This document shows positions 28,212 to 39,305 of a DNA stretch of 64,000 nucleotides, in pieces; position 1 is the first letter of the stretch, and every line of letters starts with the position of its first letter. Below the pieces are notes generated by a model. That model did no database searches, was not told where the DNA came from, and saw only the letters and a list, made by a program, of their open reading frames with translations. The position numbers and the translations under genes were made by a program. This DNA comes from Saccharomycopsis fibuligera x Saccharomycopsis cf. fibuligera (Eukaryota > Ascomycota > Saccharomycetes > Ascoideales > Saccharomycopsidaceae): positions 1,521,501 through 1,585,500 of the forward strand of contig CP012819.1 in the NCBI GenBank assembly GCA_001936135.1, written 5' to 3'.

Positions 28212-29263
28212 GTCTGATGTCAACTGCACAATTTTTTTTCATTAATTTATAATTATTTTTTTTCTATATATATTATTCTGTTTTGTTTCATTTCGGTTTT
28301 TCCTTTTTGTCGAATTTTTCTATACAAAATCAATTCTCACATCATCAATTTTTGTCCGTTTACTGAGATTGTGTTTGCTTATTCTTCCCCAAAACGTTGC
28401 TGATACTCACCACATTCGACCTGTTAATGGTGACAGTCATGCTTCACGTTTTCTTCTCAGTCTCACTGGAAACTTTCCCGTTAAAATACTGGTTAAAAAC
28501 CTTCTTGTTTCATGATTTATGATTAAGTTGACCAACACAATAAACATTAATCTTTTGCATAGATTTATTTTACGGTCATGGAGTAGAACATATATAATTA
28601 AACATGAATGGTAGAGTGTGGCTATATCTTGTATTAATATCTTTTCTTCGTGAATCCTATTACAACAAACTGTAAATAGCAATATTTGTGACTTGCAATC
28701 TTCTGGCAAGTTTTTAGGTGGCATTATATTAGAATTTGATGGCAATTCTCAGATTGATCTACTTATTATGTTTTAGTGAGTTTTGTGCAATCTGTCAAAT
28801 CAGATCTTCACATGCCAACAAAAGTAATTCTTTCCGAATAAATTCCCAATATTAGCATAAACACAATTAGCGGTTCCAAAGGGTGTCTTATTACTTCAAA
28901 TAATAATGACTATTTATCACTCTTAACTGACCTTAAACTGTGGCTAATTTTGAGTAACTCCGCGGAGTGTCATCACTTAAGTGTCGGCGATTACCCTCAT
29001 TGGGTATCTCCGCCAAAGCCAAATGCGCCGATCGCCTTCCACAAAAATTTCAACACACAAACTACGTATATAAGTATCGATGTTGGCGCTTATGAGGGCA
29101 CCTTTCTGAGAGTTTGTGTGGAATCTGTTTTGAAAGGAGGTTCTGTGTTTTCATTCCAATTCTGTATTATCCATTTTCGTTTCAGTGTTCATTTATCTGC
29201 TTGGATAAAGGCAGAAATCACAATATATCGATTGAGATACACACACAACTAAAAACAATAAAA
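28212..29263. other. Spacer and promoter upstream of APD1
   Basis: About 1 kb. The distal half is A/T-rich without a gene; a 102-codon minus-strand frame at 28437-28745 lacks an ATG start. The proximal part holds a palindrome (28957-28968), TACCC-TCATT-GGGTA at about 28992 and TATATAA near 29067. Confidence 0.5.
28957..28968. promoter_or_regulatory. ACTCCGCGGAGT palindrome with a perfect PDRE core
   Basis: The core TCCGCGGA (28959-28966) is the optimal Pdr1/Pdr3 drug-response element of Saccharomyces and a generic everted CGG pair for Zn2Cys6 factors. It sits about 300 bases before the APD1 ATG. Confidence 0.5.
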
Positions 29264-30211
29264 ATGGTTTTCGGATTATTAAACAAAGTGCTGGCCAAGC
29301 TAGGCGGTAACGGTGCTTCTCAAGGCGGTGCAGAAGAGATCTCCAAAGTTGTTCCGCTAAGTGATTGTCCATCAGAATGCGAGGCTTGTCTGACGAAATT
29401 CCCATCAAGTTTGAAAATTGACACATTAACCAATTTAAATAATTCTACGAGTCCATACAAACTCCATTTGCTTGTGCCAACCGGAAAAACTGATTGGAGT
29501 CATACTGCCACTGATACTTCTGGGTCTGTAGAGAATGCAGTTGCTAGATGGGCTGGCAGTTCTACTGCTGAGAAAATCACTGGTGGTGGGAAGATCAAAG
29601 TTAGCGTCAGTAGTTTGCATATTGACGAATTTTACAACGAAAGTGAAAATGATGTGTTGATTTTGCCGTATTTTGTGTGGATCAAGAAAATTACTTCTCA
29701 GAATGTAGCTCAAGCACTTGAAAAAGTGGTACCAGAAGTTCTTAAACTTGCTCAACGGAGTTCAAATAATGAGCAAAATGGAACAGAAGAGCAAGAGCCA
29801 AAGCATCAACAAATAGCGCTTCCCGAGAAGATTGAGGAATTTGTGGTGGCGCCTGCTCCAGAGAAAGCATTTGTGTTTTTATGCTCCCACAGAACAAGAG
29901 ATAAGAGATGTGGTATTACCGCCCCAATAATGAAAAAGGAGTTTGACGCAAATTTAAGAGAACATAATTTGCTCAGAGATTTTGGTGATGATAGACCAGG
30001 TGGAGTGAATGTGGTGTATATTAATCATGTTGGTGGCCACAAATACGCGGCTAATGTGCTTATCTATTTGAAAACGGGAGAAATGATTTGGCTAGCAAGA
30101 ATGAATCCGGCTAATGTGAAGCCAATGATTGATGAGACGATTTTAGGCGGAGGAAAAGTTTGGCCTGATAAAGTGAGAATTGTTCAAAAAGCTTGTGCCA
30201 TTAGTTGGTGA
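29264..30211 (+). CDS. APD1: Apd1, [2Fe-2S] thioredoxin-like ferredoxin
   Basis: The 315-residue sucrase/ferredoxin-like protein matches yeast Apd1 (316 aa). The C-terminal thioredoxin-like ferredoxin domain carries Cys207 and Cys216 in FLCSHRTRDKRCGIT and His255 and His259 in INHVGGHKYA. These are the two-Cys two-His cluster ligands at the same residue numbers as in the yeast protein. Yeast Apd1 is a cytosolic [2Fe-2S] protein needed for resistance to hydroxyurea and pyrithione. I start at ATG 29264 (MVFGLLNKVL); the upstream in-frame sequence to 29114 has no ATG. The first 200 residues are the less conserved half with DCPSECEAC. Confidence 0.93.
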   Translation: MVFGLLNKVLAKLGGNGASQGGAEEISKVVPLSDCPSECEACLTKFPSSLKIDTLTNLNNSTSPYKLHLLVPTGKTDWSHTATDTSGSVENAVARWAGSSTAEKITGGGKIKVSVSSLHIDEFYNESENDVLILPYFVWIKKITSQNVAQALEKVVPEVLKLAQRSSNNEQNGTEEQEPKHQQIALPEKIEEFVVAPAPEKAFVFLCSHRTRDKRCGITAPIMKKEFDANLREHNLLRDFGDDRPGGVNVVYINHVGGHKYAANVLIYLKTGEMIWLARMNPANVKPMIDETILGGGKVWPDKVRIVQKACAISW

Positions 30212-30505
30212 GCTAGGTTGCTTGTTTGATTGCTTGTTTGATATTTAATTTCAATATGTTTGCGTTTTTTTTGTTTATCAGTACTTTGATTTACTTTACA
30301 ATTTTCTGCTAAGGCTTTTCCAGTTGTTTTTTCTTTTTTTTTTTTTTTTTTCCTTTTTTTTTTTTTTTTTTTTTATTTTTGCTGATCATAATCGTGAATT
30401 TGGCTTTTTGTAATCTACAGTACCAAGTAATATTGTGTAATTATTTTCATTTTAGCTTAGTGTAAGAACTATAAACCCTTATTTATTAATTCTCCAAGAG
30501 ATAAT
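30212..30505. other. Convergent T-rich spacer
   Basis: Two long T-runs (about 30332-30373) between the convergent APD1 and PDI genes; probably 3'-end signals on the + strand. Confidence 0.6.
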
Positions 30506-31666
30506 CTACAACTCATCCCTAACATTACTGGTTTCTTCTTCTTCAACATCCAAGAACTTCTTCAAAATATTGATACGCTTCACCAAATTGTCGTGAATCT
30601 TACCGCTAACTGAACCACCATTCTTGGTTAAGATATTAGACAATCTGTTGTATTCTTTTTGGAAAAAATCAGTCTCACCATTACCCAACTTATTTAACAA
30701 CTTGGTATAGTATTTGACGGAATAGGCAGTAGCACTATCAGTAAACTGCTGCAATTCTTCCAACACTGGAGCAATCAAAGCCTTTCGTTCATTGCTAGCA
30801 GCTTGAATAATGTTGACAATACTAGCATCAACCGCAGACAATCTGCCGGCATTCCCACCCAATAAGCCATCAGCAGTTCTGCCAATTTGAGTCTTTTCAT
30901 TAACAAAATCAATCAAGTCTTGCAAATTTCTTCCACCTCTGTAAAATTCCGGATTTTCGGCGTGTGCATCTTCTGGAGCAACGTAGATAATAGTTGGGAA
31001 ACTAGAAACTTGAAATTTTTCCATAATAGCCTCTGCCTCAACGTCAGTTGTCAACACGTCGCCAATAACAACGCTATCTTTATCATTCTTAAAGACAGCG
31101 GCTAATTTGCTCCAGTCAGGCTTCAATTTTTTGCAATGACCACACCATGATGCAGTGACAGAAAACAATGCATGTTTGCCTTTTATTTGGTTCAAATAAT
31201 TATCATCACTTAAATGGATAACATGATCTTCAGCGCTTACAACAGGTGCTTTAACACCGGTATTAGCCGTAATAAATTCTTTGAAAGCTTGGATGTCTCT
31301 AGCGCCTTCGTATTCTTTTGGTGGATGTTGTTGCTTTCCGTTAGCGCTATCTATTGGACTAAACAATTTCAACGTAGGAAATCCTCTAATTCCGTATTTT
31401 TTACCAGTCTTGGAATTTTTATCAGCGTCAATTTTCACAATTTGAACTTTTTTAACATTAGCATAACTATCAGCTAATTCTTCCCAAAGAGGAGCTAAAT
31501 TTTTGCAATGACCACACCAGGACGCATAAAATTCAACAAAGGTGTATGCGTCTGGTTGGTTAATTATGGTGTCAAATGTCTTGTCTGTGGCTTCAATGAC
31601 ATTACTGGCCACTGCTAGCACACTTGATAGTAAAAAAACTATAATGAAGTTATTAAACAATTGCAT
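30506..31666 (-). CDS. ER protein disulfide isomerase, two thioredoxin domains plus ERp29-like tail
   Basis: The 386-residue product has a signal peptide (MQLFNNFIIVFLLSSVLAVA). Two thioredoxin domains have active sites CGHC at 51-54 and 175-178, each followed by the FPT cis-proline motif. An all-helical ERp29 C-domain (about 280-375) follows, and the last four residues are RDEL, an HDEL-type retrieval signal. This is the ERp38/P5-like architecture of fungi and plants, distinct from Pdi1 (four domains) and Mpd1. Role: oxidation and isomerisation of disulfides in the ER lumen. It is divergent from MRPS9 with a 281-base shared promoter. Confidence 0.92.
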   Translation of the reverse strand: MQLFNNFIIVFLLSSVLAVASNVIEATDKTFDTIINQPDAYTFVEFYASWCGHCKNLAPLWEELADSYANVKKVQIVKIDADKNSKTGKKYGIRGFPTLKLFSPIDSANGKQQHPPKEYEGARDIQAFKEFITANTGVKAPVVSAEDHVIHLSDDNYLNQIKGKHALFSVTASWCGHCKKLKPDWSKLAAVFKNDKDSVVIGDVLTTDVEAEAIMEKFQVSSFPTIIYVAPEDAHAENPEFYRGGRNLQDLIDFVNEKTQIGRTADGLLGGNAGRLSAVDASIVNIIQAASNERKALIAPVLEELQQFTDSATAYSVKYYTKLLNKLGNGETDFFQKEYNRLSNILTKNGGSVSGKIHDNLVKRINILKKFLDVEEEETSNVRDEL

Positions 31667-31947
31667 TTTTGGCTTGGTCTTGTGTGGCGCTTAACGTTAT
31701 TCAAGTGATTCTCACGATTGAGATGATGATGATGATGTGGCTGTAGATCTTTATTCTCCAGACGATGCTGAATGTGCGCCATCGCTTCATAACTATTGTT
31801 ATCACATGACCTGATTTCTCGAAATTTTTTTCTCTATTTTCTCTAATGAGTGAATATTGAATAAACGGATAATGAAAAATTTAAAGGACATGATAATGAC
31901 TTGATAGTCGAAAACCAACCTTAGTCAGTCAAAAGTCATCAAGCAAT

Positions 31948-32934
31948 ATGGCATCCAATATACAGCGCCTTGGAGGTGTATTCCCAAGACGTCTATTCAG
32001 TACCACCGTTGCCATACTGCAAGATGCTAGCAGTGCCAGCTCATTCAAATTTTTTGCTCCAGGAGTACACAGAGTCACTCAAGTGATCCCATCCAGATCC
32101 GATATATCAGACAGCTCTGTTCTCACGGTGAAAAGCACAGCTAGAAGAAGAGCTCCAGTTGTGCCTGAACTTGAGCGTAAGCGTATTGTTCCAGCCCTTG
32201 AGACTTTTTACGCTGCTAATCCGATTCATGAACAAAACATGAATGACCTCCGTACCGCGCTAAGAAAATATGTTAATTTACCATACAAGAAAACCGGTCC
32301 TGTTAGAGAAAACAGCAAGAATTCTGCCTTGAGCAATTACAGATGGGTTAATATCAATGAGTATCGTTTGATTGGTGGCGGTACTAGATTAAAACCAGTG
32401 CAGTATTCTCATTTGGTGGAAATTCTCGATAGATTGGAAGCTATTGATAAACAACTTGTTAATCAAGAAATTGTTGATATTTTGAACAAGTACAGAAAGC
32501 CACTTGCTGATGCATCCCACACCGCATTATACAAGAGTTTGGATGAATTTGGTAGAGCTGTCGCCGTGGGCAGTAGAAAAACCAGTAGTGCTAAAGTATA
32601 TTTGGTCAAAGGCGAGGGAAAAATCATTGTTAATGGGGAAAGTTTGAATAATTTCTTCCCAAGATTGTCTGATAGAAGTAAAATCATGTACCCATTGAAA
32701 GTGGTTGATGGTGAGGGAAAGTACAACATTTTCGTTAAATGTTCCGGTGGTGGGCTTAGTGGCAAAGTTGGAGCTATTGCTCTTGGCATCACTAAAGCGT
32801 TGGTGATTTTCAATCCATTATTGAAACCAAGATTAAGAAAAGCAGGATGTGTTACTAGAGATTCTAGAAGTGTGGAAAGAAAGAAACCAGGTAAAGTTAA
32901 GTCCAGAAAATCACCAACTTGGGTCAAGCGTTGA
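31948..32934 (+). CDS. MRPS9: Mitochondrial ribosomal protein uS9m
   Basis: The 328-residue product has a mitochondrial presequence (MASNIQRLGGVFPRRLFSTT) and a fungal-specific middle. The C-terminal 130 residues are a uS9 domain: GEGKIIVNGESLNNFFP, KCSGGGLSGKVGAIALGITK and the basic tail RDSRSVERKKPGKVKSRK ending in KR, which reaches the P-site tRNA. Small subunit of the mitoribosome. Confidence 0.95.
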   Translation: MASNIQRLGGVFPRRLFSTTVAILQDASSASSFKFFAPGVHRVTQVIPSRSDISDSSVLTVKSTARRRAPVVPELERKRIVPALETFYAANPIHEQNMNDLRTALRKYVNLPYKKTGPVRENSKNSALSNYRWVNINEYRLIGGGTRLKPVQYSHLVEILDRLEAIDKQLVNQEIVDILNKYRKPLADASHTALYKSLDEFGRAVAVGSRKTSSAKVYLVKGEGKIIVNGESLNNFFPRLSDRSKIMYPLKVVDGEGKYNIFVKCSGGGLSGKVGAIALGITKALVIFNPLLKPRLRKAGCVTRDSRSVERKKPGKVKSRKSPTWVKR

Positions 32935-33930
32935 TTGGTGGTTCCTCTTTTATGTCTCTTCTTTTCCTTTTTGTTTTATTGCTTCATTTCATATATTGCG
33001 TTCTATACAGTGTTTCATATTTGAAATTCAATAACATGTATATATACTATAACCTTTATTTATTGTTATTACGCCATCCTTTGACTATAGGTACGTACTG
33101 TCCGACATAAGGATAAGTAGTAATTGTTTTCATGTAAATTAGCACTAAGTGATTTCACAATATTTTGAAATCGAAACTCGTAATTGAAATAACACGTTCA
33201 ACCAAAGTTTGAAATAAGGCCTAATAAAACTTAGAAAGAACATAAATCAGCGAAGTATAGTGAAAGAATCACAAGACCAAATGCAAAACATTAAAATTAA
33301 AATCTCAAAGTTATTAATCAGTATTGTCAAAAACTGACCAAAAAACTTAAAACATCAACATATGAAAAGGTACTAGAACCTAAAGCATATAAGCTGTAGG
33401 CAGACATAGTAAACGTAGACCAATGAATGAATGTTAAGCGCAAGATTTGATAAGTTGATGTTCAGAGAAGTATACACAGGAACGGTAGTAGTTATAAGTA
33501 TAGTACGTAGTGAAAAGTAATTAATAAATAGTAATCAATAGGATGATAAGCATAAAAAGATGATTTAAAGACTAGGAAAAAAAGAGAAAAATGGAGCGAG
33601 GGTATGATGAAATAAACTAAAAATTGTGAGAATTACGAATAATAAATGATTATAGTACGTGACAAGTAAAAAAAAAAAAAAAAAAGAGGTAACAATAAGA
33701 TGAAAATAAGCGAATATAATAAAAAAAAAGAAAAAAAAAGAGCAAAAGCAAAAAACAAAATCTATTCTGGATTGGTGTTTCACCTACACAAGCAAGCAAT
33801 ATAGTCCACAGTGAAACTTGCTGGGTTCACCAATCTCAACATAAACACTAAGGTTAAAAGAGATATTATAAAAAAATAAACAAAAAAAAATAAAGAAAAT
33901 TGGCAATCACAAATCGATGAAATAATTTTC
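32935..33930. other. Long convergent spacer, A-rich
   Basis: Almost 1 kb between two convergent genes, which is long for this window. From 33200 to 33900 the + strand is strongly A/G-biased with A-runs (33669-33685, 33720-33740). No ORF with recognisable similarity. Long 3' ends or a non-coding transcript are possible. Confidence 0.45.
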
Positions 33931-35736
33931 TTATTCATCAATATCAACAATCCCATTTCTTACTGCCCAATCTTTGCCACTTAAAAACACGCCATCAGGA
34001 TCCTGTTCTCTTCTGACTTTTTGCCAAGTTTTTAAATCTTCACTAAACCATTCTTTAACCTTTTCACTAAATCCAATCATTTCGTGTTCACCATAACTTG
34101 GCTTAGGTTCAACACCCTTTGGTAAGTAACTAGTGGATCCAATAAAATTTTTAGCCCAATGTGGTTTGCCCTCAGCAGCAGTCATGATTTCCTCAAAGAT
34201 TTTGAAAAATTTGTTGATTGGGGAGGAATATCCAAATGGTCTATACATTACTAAATTGACATATAATGTAAGTTGAGAATTAGTGATGTTAGTGATTGGG
34301 GTATCGAGAATAGTGTTAGCATTGGTGTTTAATTTAGGAATGGAGTTTTTGGTCTTAAGCAAGGAGTCGGAAACTTCACTAGAAAATGATGAAGAGGCAG
34401 CATCAGAATTGTTACTACTTTCATTAACAGTGGAAGTCAAATAACTGACACTATCAACGTAGTTCAATTTTGGTGAATTGTCCAAAAACGGAGTCACATT
34501 GTTGCCTTTAACTGGACCAATATCAATGACTTTTCTTGTGTCCAAATTTTTGTTCAAATTGTTCAAATCACCAGAAACTGTATTGTTGGAACATCTAACT
34601 TCTACCGGAACATGAATATAAAAATCATTTTTGTTAGCAGCTTCTAAAAATGAATGGTTCAATAATCTTAATACTTCAGGACCATTATTCAAAGGAGCAG
34701 CCCACTCATTAACATATTGACTGAATAAGCAATCCATATTGAAAGCTTCATACGAATGTTGCACCAGGTAGTTGTTTCTGTTGCTTGGAACCCCGCCCTC
34801 CAATTGAAATGGTTCTAAAGAACCATAAAGCTTATTAAAGATAAATCTTTCCACCGTTGGGGTTAATCGTGGATAAATGGCAGTAGAAATATACAATAAT
34901 GATTCATGGATAAATCTACCAATACTTTGCCAAAATTTGGATCTACCCTTTGGAGCAATTGCAGGTTCATCTGTTTTAGATGCTCTCCAAACCACGCACT
35001 TGCCAGTGTACGGGAACCACCAAACTCTAATATATTCAGACGAAACCCAAATTGATTCCCAGTTATTTAACAAATTATCAAAAGTGATAACCTGCTGTAA
35101 AGATTTTATTTGAAATTTTGGCACAGTTCTAATGGTGGCTTTAACAATAATTCCAATTTTTCCCAATGACAACAAGGCAGCTCTGAATAATTCCAAATTA
35201 TCATCCTGCGAGCATCTAACAAGTTTTCCTTCGCCGTTAACAAGAGTCAAATCAACAATTTGTTGACTGACTACTGCATGGAAGGATGTGGAACCATGAG
35301 TGCCAGTAGAAATCAACCCGGCAATACTCTGATCGGATATTGATCCGAGATTTTGTAATGAAAGTTCTTTTTCTCTTAATTGTTCATTCAACTGTTCTAT
35401 TCTAATGCCCGCTTCAACAGTCACGTCAGCGAATTTTCCAGATTTATCATGTTCAACATCAAGAATATGATCAAGTTTATCCAAGTTAACAAGCCATTCT
35501 TTGGTCATGGTCATATCGGAAGGGGAATGGCCAGACCCAAAGGTCATTAAAGTTTTATGGAACAATTTAGCGGTCTTTACGAGCTCTATCACTTCATCAA
35601 TGGATTCTGGTTGGAAATAATACTGTGGGGAACAAGTAAAAGTGTTGGCCCAAGTTTTGTGCAAGAAACTCAACTTAGCAAACTTCTTGATGCTCTCTGG
35701 GAGCACGGCGTTCGGAGTAAGTGAAGAGGAGGACAT
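33931..35736 (-). CDS. ALO1: D-arabinono-1,4-lactone oxidase
   Basis: The 601-residue product is the mitochondrial flavoenzyme of the last step of D-erythroascorbate synthesis, forming H2O2. The PCMH-type FAD domain has FGSGHSPSDMTMT, whose His is the covalent FAD site, and LGSISDQSIAGLISTGTHGS. The C-terminal ALO domain has NMDCLFSQYVNEW, VEVRCSN, MYRPFG, GKPHWAKNF and RREQDPDGVFLSG. It is longer than yeast (526 aa) and Candida albicans (557 aa) Alo1. The extra is a Ser/Asn-rich insert at about residues 425-475, between DNSPKLNYVD and NSQLTLYVN. The start is the ATG at complement 35734-35736; a four-codon extension has no ATG. Confidence 0.95.
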   Translation of the reverse strand: MSSSSLTPNAVLPESIKKFAKLSFLHKTWANTFTCSPQYYFQPESIDEVIELVKTAKLFHKTLMTFGSGHSPSDMTMTKEWLVNLDKLDHILDVEHDKSGKFADVTVEAGIRIEQLNEQLREKELSLQNLGSISDQSIAGLISTGTHGSTSFHAVVSQQIVDLTLVNGEGKLVRCSQDDNLELFRAALLSLGKIGIIVKATIRTVPKFQIKSLQQVITFDNLLNNWESIWVSSEYIRVWWFPYTGKCVVWRASKTDEPAIAPKGRSKFWQSIGRFIHESLLYISTAIYPRLTPTVERFIFNKLYGSLEPFQLEGGVPSNRNNYLVQHSYEAFNMDCLFSQYVNEWAAPLNNGPEVLRLLNHSFLEAANKNDFYIHVPVEVRCSNNTVSGDLNNLNKNLDTRKVIDIGPVKGNNVTPFLDNSPKLNYVDSVSYLTSTVNESSNNSDAASSSFSSEVSDSLLKTKNSIPKLNTNANTILDTPITNITNSQLTLYVNLVMYRPFGYSSPINKFFKIFEEIMTAAEGKPHWAKNFIGSTSYLPKGVEPKPSYGEHEMIGFSEKVKEWFSEDLKTWQKVRREQDPDGVFLSGKDWAVRNGIVDIDE

Positions 35737-37574
35737 CTTCGGAAACAACGATGCCGAGTGGTGAGGATGCGATGCGTATGAGAAAAGGCAAGAAACTTGA
35801 GGTAAAAGTTTTTATATAAACTTGGTAAATCAGTAATGCAAGTATATCAAGTAATTAGTAATATTGTTTGCAAAAAAGTCGAGAGCAGTGAAGATCTTTG
35901 GACGTAGTTTCAAAAAAAAAATCAACTGATTCGCTTAAAGATTTTTTTTTCTGTGTATTTTTTTTCCACTATTGTTCTTCTGAATGACTTTCAAGAGTAA
36001 CTATGAGTGTAGAAACAATTGTGTGAGGCTCAAACAACGGATCTATAGCAAGGTGGAGGCAAGCAGCAATTCAAAGCAATTGGGTGAGATAATAAGCTTT
36101 GGTTCCCGTTCAACGTGCTTAGTCCAGTTAGATTCCAGAGTGTGGTATGTACCTACTATAATACAGTGAGCTTACTGCCGCTGGCTATTATGATGGCGTT
36201 TACCAGTAGTTGGTGTGAGCGAATCTGCTGCCAAAAAGTTAATGGGCGGGTTACCTTTGTAGCTATGTTAGGGGGTTCATGGTGTGGTTTTCCACGTAAT
36301 TTTGGGGGTGTATGGTTTAATATAGTCAGGTGAGTTGAGTAACCGCCCTTTCGGGGTCCGTTTAGTGGTTTTGTGGTGTATGTGTGATTTAAAGAAGTAA
36401 CACACCCCCTTTTATACTCCGTACAGTCAATGTCACTTTTGACAGAAACTGCTTTACTTAGGCTATCATGGACAACAAGTAGACCAACAATAATTACTTT
36501 AACTCATTAGTGAGACCCAAGTGTGTGGCACAATCAATTAATGTCAGAACCCAGTGTGTGTAGCATACACTAACTGGTAAGGCAATCATATCGGCAAATT
36601 CGCCGCTGCGCAATCTAACGGTTTTCTTGTTATTATGTGATGAAGGCTACTTTACTTTGCTGCTTGACTCCAGCTGTACCATACAATGCCTGTTCAGGGT
36701 ACAGCAACTCAACCGTCACTATTGCATCATTGAACTTCATGACCCCAACGTGCTTTAGCCAATTTATTCTCACTGAAATACGATATCCTATGGTACACAG
36801 CCCAACTGTTTCTCCGGACCAAGACCTATGCATGGCGGATAATATCTGTCAAGCGGTTTAAGCTCGAAACGGCTATCATTTTTGGATAATTCTAGTAGCA
36901 ATTTATTTATTACGTATTTAATAGTAATTCATTCAGTACATTGTAAAAAAGAAGCAGTGTTAGGTCGCTGCCTCGGGAGATTCTGTTTAAATGAACTCAA
37001 TTGAGAACCGAGGCGGCTATAAATTTCCCTTTTTTCTCCAACATACATATGCCACTCAAATGGTATCAACGCGTCCGCAAAATCACATCAAGCTATTGGC
37101 GTAAATAGTTAATACGACCTGTGTGTATCTTTCAATATGTCCTAAACTGTGTCTTAAGTGACAGATGAAACTGGCAGGGTACTGCACCCCCAACATCCCA
37201 CTACGGCAATCTCGATGAGGCAAGGAGGCGAGGACTCAACAAGTGAGGAGAGGAGCAATAGAGCAAAGAAACTGCAGCGAGCAACCTTCCCTCGACTATA
37301 TGCCATAGCTGGCTGCGGTCGTTGCTCTCTGCCTACATTAAAGGACTGAAATTACAGTTGTGTGAATTGTTTCGCTGTGGCTTGAGGTTAGTTAACCACT
37401 ATACTAAACTATAAATATGTAACACATTTAAATGGACACGATTCCCCCCTCTGCTTTCTTTGCTTTTTTACGTTCTTGTAAATTGTTAGCTTTTTTTTTA
37501 TGTTTTTGTCTATACTAAATTATTAAATTTGGTGCGATAAAGATACAATTGAACAAAAGCCTATACATAGTGAC
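35737..37574. other. 1.8-kb spacer, ALO1/MSC1 divergent promoters
   Basis: Mixed composition with G/T-rich patches (36170-36420), unlike the A/T-rich spacers around it. I searched for LTR ends, tRNAs and relic motifs and found none convincing. Small ORFs (for example 36115-36333) show no family. Confidence 0.4.
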
Positions 37575-39305
37575 ATGAAGCTATACAATCCAATCTACTT
37601 ACTTGCGTTTTTGAACATTGTTGCTGTCTCTGCCAGTCTTTTTGGTAATGATGGCAGCACTGTCATTGACAGATGGAGTCAAAATGATGTTGAGCAATTT
37701 TTGAGAGATCGCGGCTTAACTTACAATCGCAGATCTAAACCTGAAGAATTGAGAAGATTGGCCAACACTGAATGGAACAAAGTTGCTGGTTCTCAATACA
37801 GCTGGGGTGATATCAAACAAAAGATTTTGGACGGATCCCCAAACTTGCTTTCTGGTAGCCCAACTCTTGCTTATGATCAATCCTACAAAGATTGGATCTT
37901 TGATACTTGGTCCAAACAAGATTTGTACAAATTTATCCACAAGAACAACATTCAATTTTCCAAGGACCAATCTTCTAGAGTCTTGAGTAACAAGGAATTA
38001 ATTGACATAATTAAGGATAACTGGGATACTAAAGTGTTGAAAAATAATGAAAAGAAGAAAATTTCTAGCTTGTATCCTGGCGAATGGTTATACGACACTT
38101 GGAACACTGCTTCTTTGAAAGCATGGTTAACCAAGCACAAGATTGAATATCATGCCAAAGACAGCAGAGATGAATTATTGTACAAGGTCAGAAAAAATAT
38201 TTATAACGTTTCTGCTAATGATTACTTGAAGAATCAATACAATTCGGTCAAGGATGGTATTGTTGGTACTACCAACAGTGCTAGTCTGTACCTTACTGAA
38301 GCTTCTAAAGAAGCGGCTAAAAAGTACAGGGACTTTAAGCCAGACTCTAATGCTTTCCAATACTGGGATTCTGACGACTTTAAGGCTTGGTTAGCTGCTA
38401 ATAAGTTGTCCACCGAAGGTAGCGTTAAAGATCTCATCAACCGTTCTTATGACTATTATGCACAACAAAAGGGAAATGCTGACAAGAATTACCAAAAGAT
38501 TAGCAAAGCGGCTCAAGAAAAGTATAATGATGCACAAGATAAATATTACGATGCGACCGAAGGAGTTAACAGCAACAGTATTTCCAATTATCTTTTTGAG
38601 AGTCTTTACATTTCAGATTTGAAGTTATGGCTTGAGCAACACAAGCAATCTACCGAAGGTACTGTTGATGAACTTTATGACCGTGCCGTCAACACATATC
38701 ATAGCTTGAGTAAAGATGCCGAGCACAAGAAACACAGATTCAACAAGCTTTTTAACAAGAAGCAAAAAGAAGCCCAAAAGAAGGCCGAAGCCAACAGAGG
38801 TGCTGCAGAGAAAACCGTTGACAAGTATAGCAACTTGGCTGCTGATAAGTATAACGATGTGGCTCATGACTATTTTGATGATTGGTCCATCGAAGGTCTT
38901 CAAGCTTGGCTTGCTGAACATAAAGAGTCTACCGAGGGTTCTGCTGAGGAACTCTATGACCGCTCAGTTAAAACATTTAACAGTGCTTATGGTACTATTC
39001 TTAAGGAACTTGATAATCAGCAAGCTGCTGCTTCACAGAAGCTCAGCGATGTGAAGAGTTCAGCCAAGTCGGGAATTGACTCGTTGCAAGTCACTGCTGC
39101 TCATTGGTGGAATACATTATACCTTGATGGGTACAACTGGTGGTACAAAGCCAAAGGCTGGTTCACTGGTGAGGCCGTTCCAGAAACTTTAAAGGCTAAA
39201 AATAGCTACTTGGTATCTCCAACCGACTCTTGGTTAACAACATGGTACAAGCATGCCAAGGTTAACTTTAGATACTATGTTCTTGGTGAACATATTTATG
39301 TGTAA
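37575..39305 (+). CDS. MSC1: Msc1/Ish1-repeat protein of ER or nuclear envelope
   Basis: The 576-residue product has a signal peptide (MKLYNPIYLLAFLNIVAVSA). At least six Ish1/Msc1 repeats follow, each W-x(4)-L-x(2)-WL/FI: WSQNDVEQFL, WSKQDLYKFI, WNTASLKAWL, WDSDDFKAWL, YISDLKLWLEQHK and WSIEGLQAWLAEHK. Linkers are charged and helical. Yeast Msc1 (513 aa) affects meiotic recombination and sits in the ER/nuclear envelope; fission yeast Ish1 is a stress-induced nuclear envelope protein. Role here follows from those homologues. Confidence 0.88.
   Translation: MKLYNPIYLLAFLNIVAVSASLFGNDGSTVIDRWSQNDVEQFLRDRGLTYNRRSKPEELRRLANTEWNKVAGSQYSWGDIKQKILDGSPNLLSGSPTLAYDQSYKDWIFDTWSKQDLYKFIHKNNIQFSKDQSSRVLSNKELIDIIKDNWDTKVLKNNEKKKISSLYPGEWLYDTWNTASLKAWLTKHKIEYHAKDSRDELLYKVRKNIYNVSANDYLKNQYNSVKDGIVGTTNSASLYLTEASKEAAKKYRDFKPDSNAFQYWDSDDFKAWLAANKLSTEGSVKDLINRSYDYYAQQKGNADKNYQKISKAAQEKYNDAQDKYYDATEGVNSNSISNYLFESLYISDLKLWLEQHKQSTEGTVDELYDRAVNTYHSLSKDAEHKKHRFNKLFNKKQKEAQKKAEANRGAAEKTVDKYSNLAADKYNDVAHDYFDDWSIEGLQAWLAEHKESTEGSAEELYDRSVKTFNSAYGTILKELDNQQAAASQKLSDVKSSAKSGIDSLQVTAAHWWNTLYLDGYNWWYKAKGWFTGEAVPETLKAKNSYLVSPTDSWLTTWYKHAKVNFRYYVLGEHIYV

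Noticed and set aside
28437-28745. 102-codon minus-strand frame
   Set aside because: No ATG start, no similarity, and it lies in the APD1 upstream spacer.
35984-36850. Possible LTR or retroelement remnant in the ALO1/MSC1 spacer
   Set aside because: Composition is unusual, but I found no TG...CA ends, primer-binding site or target duplication.
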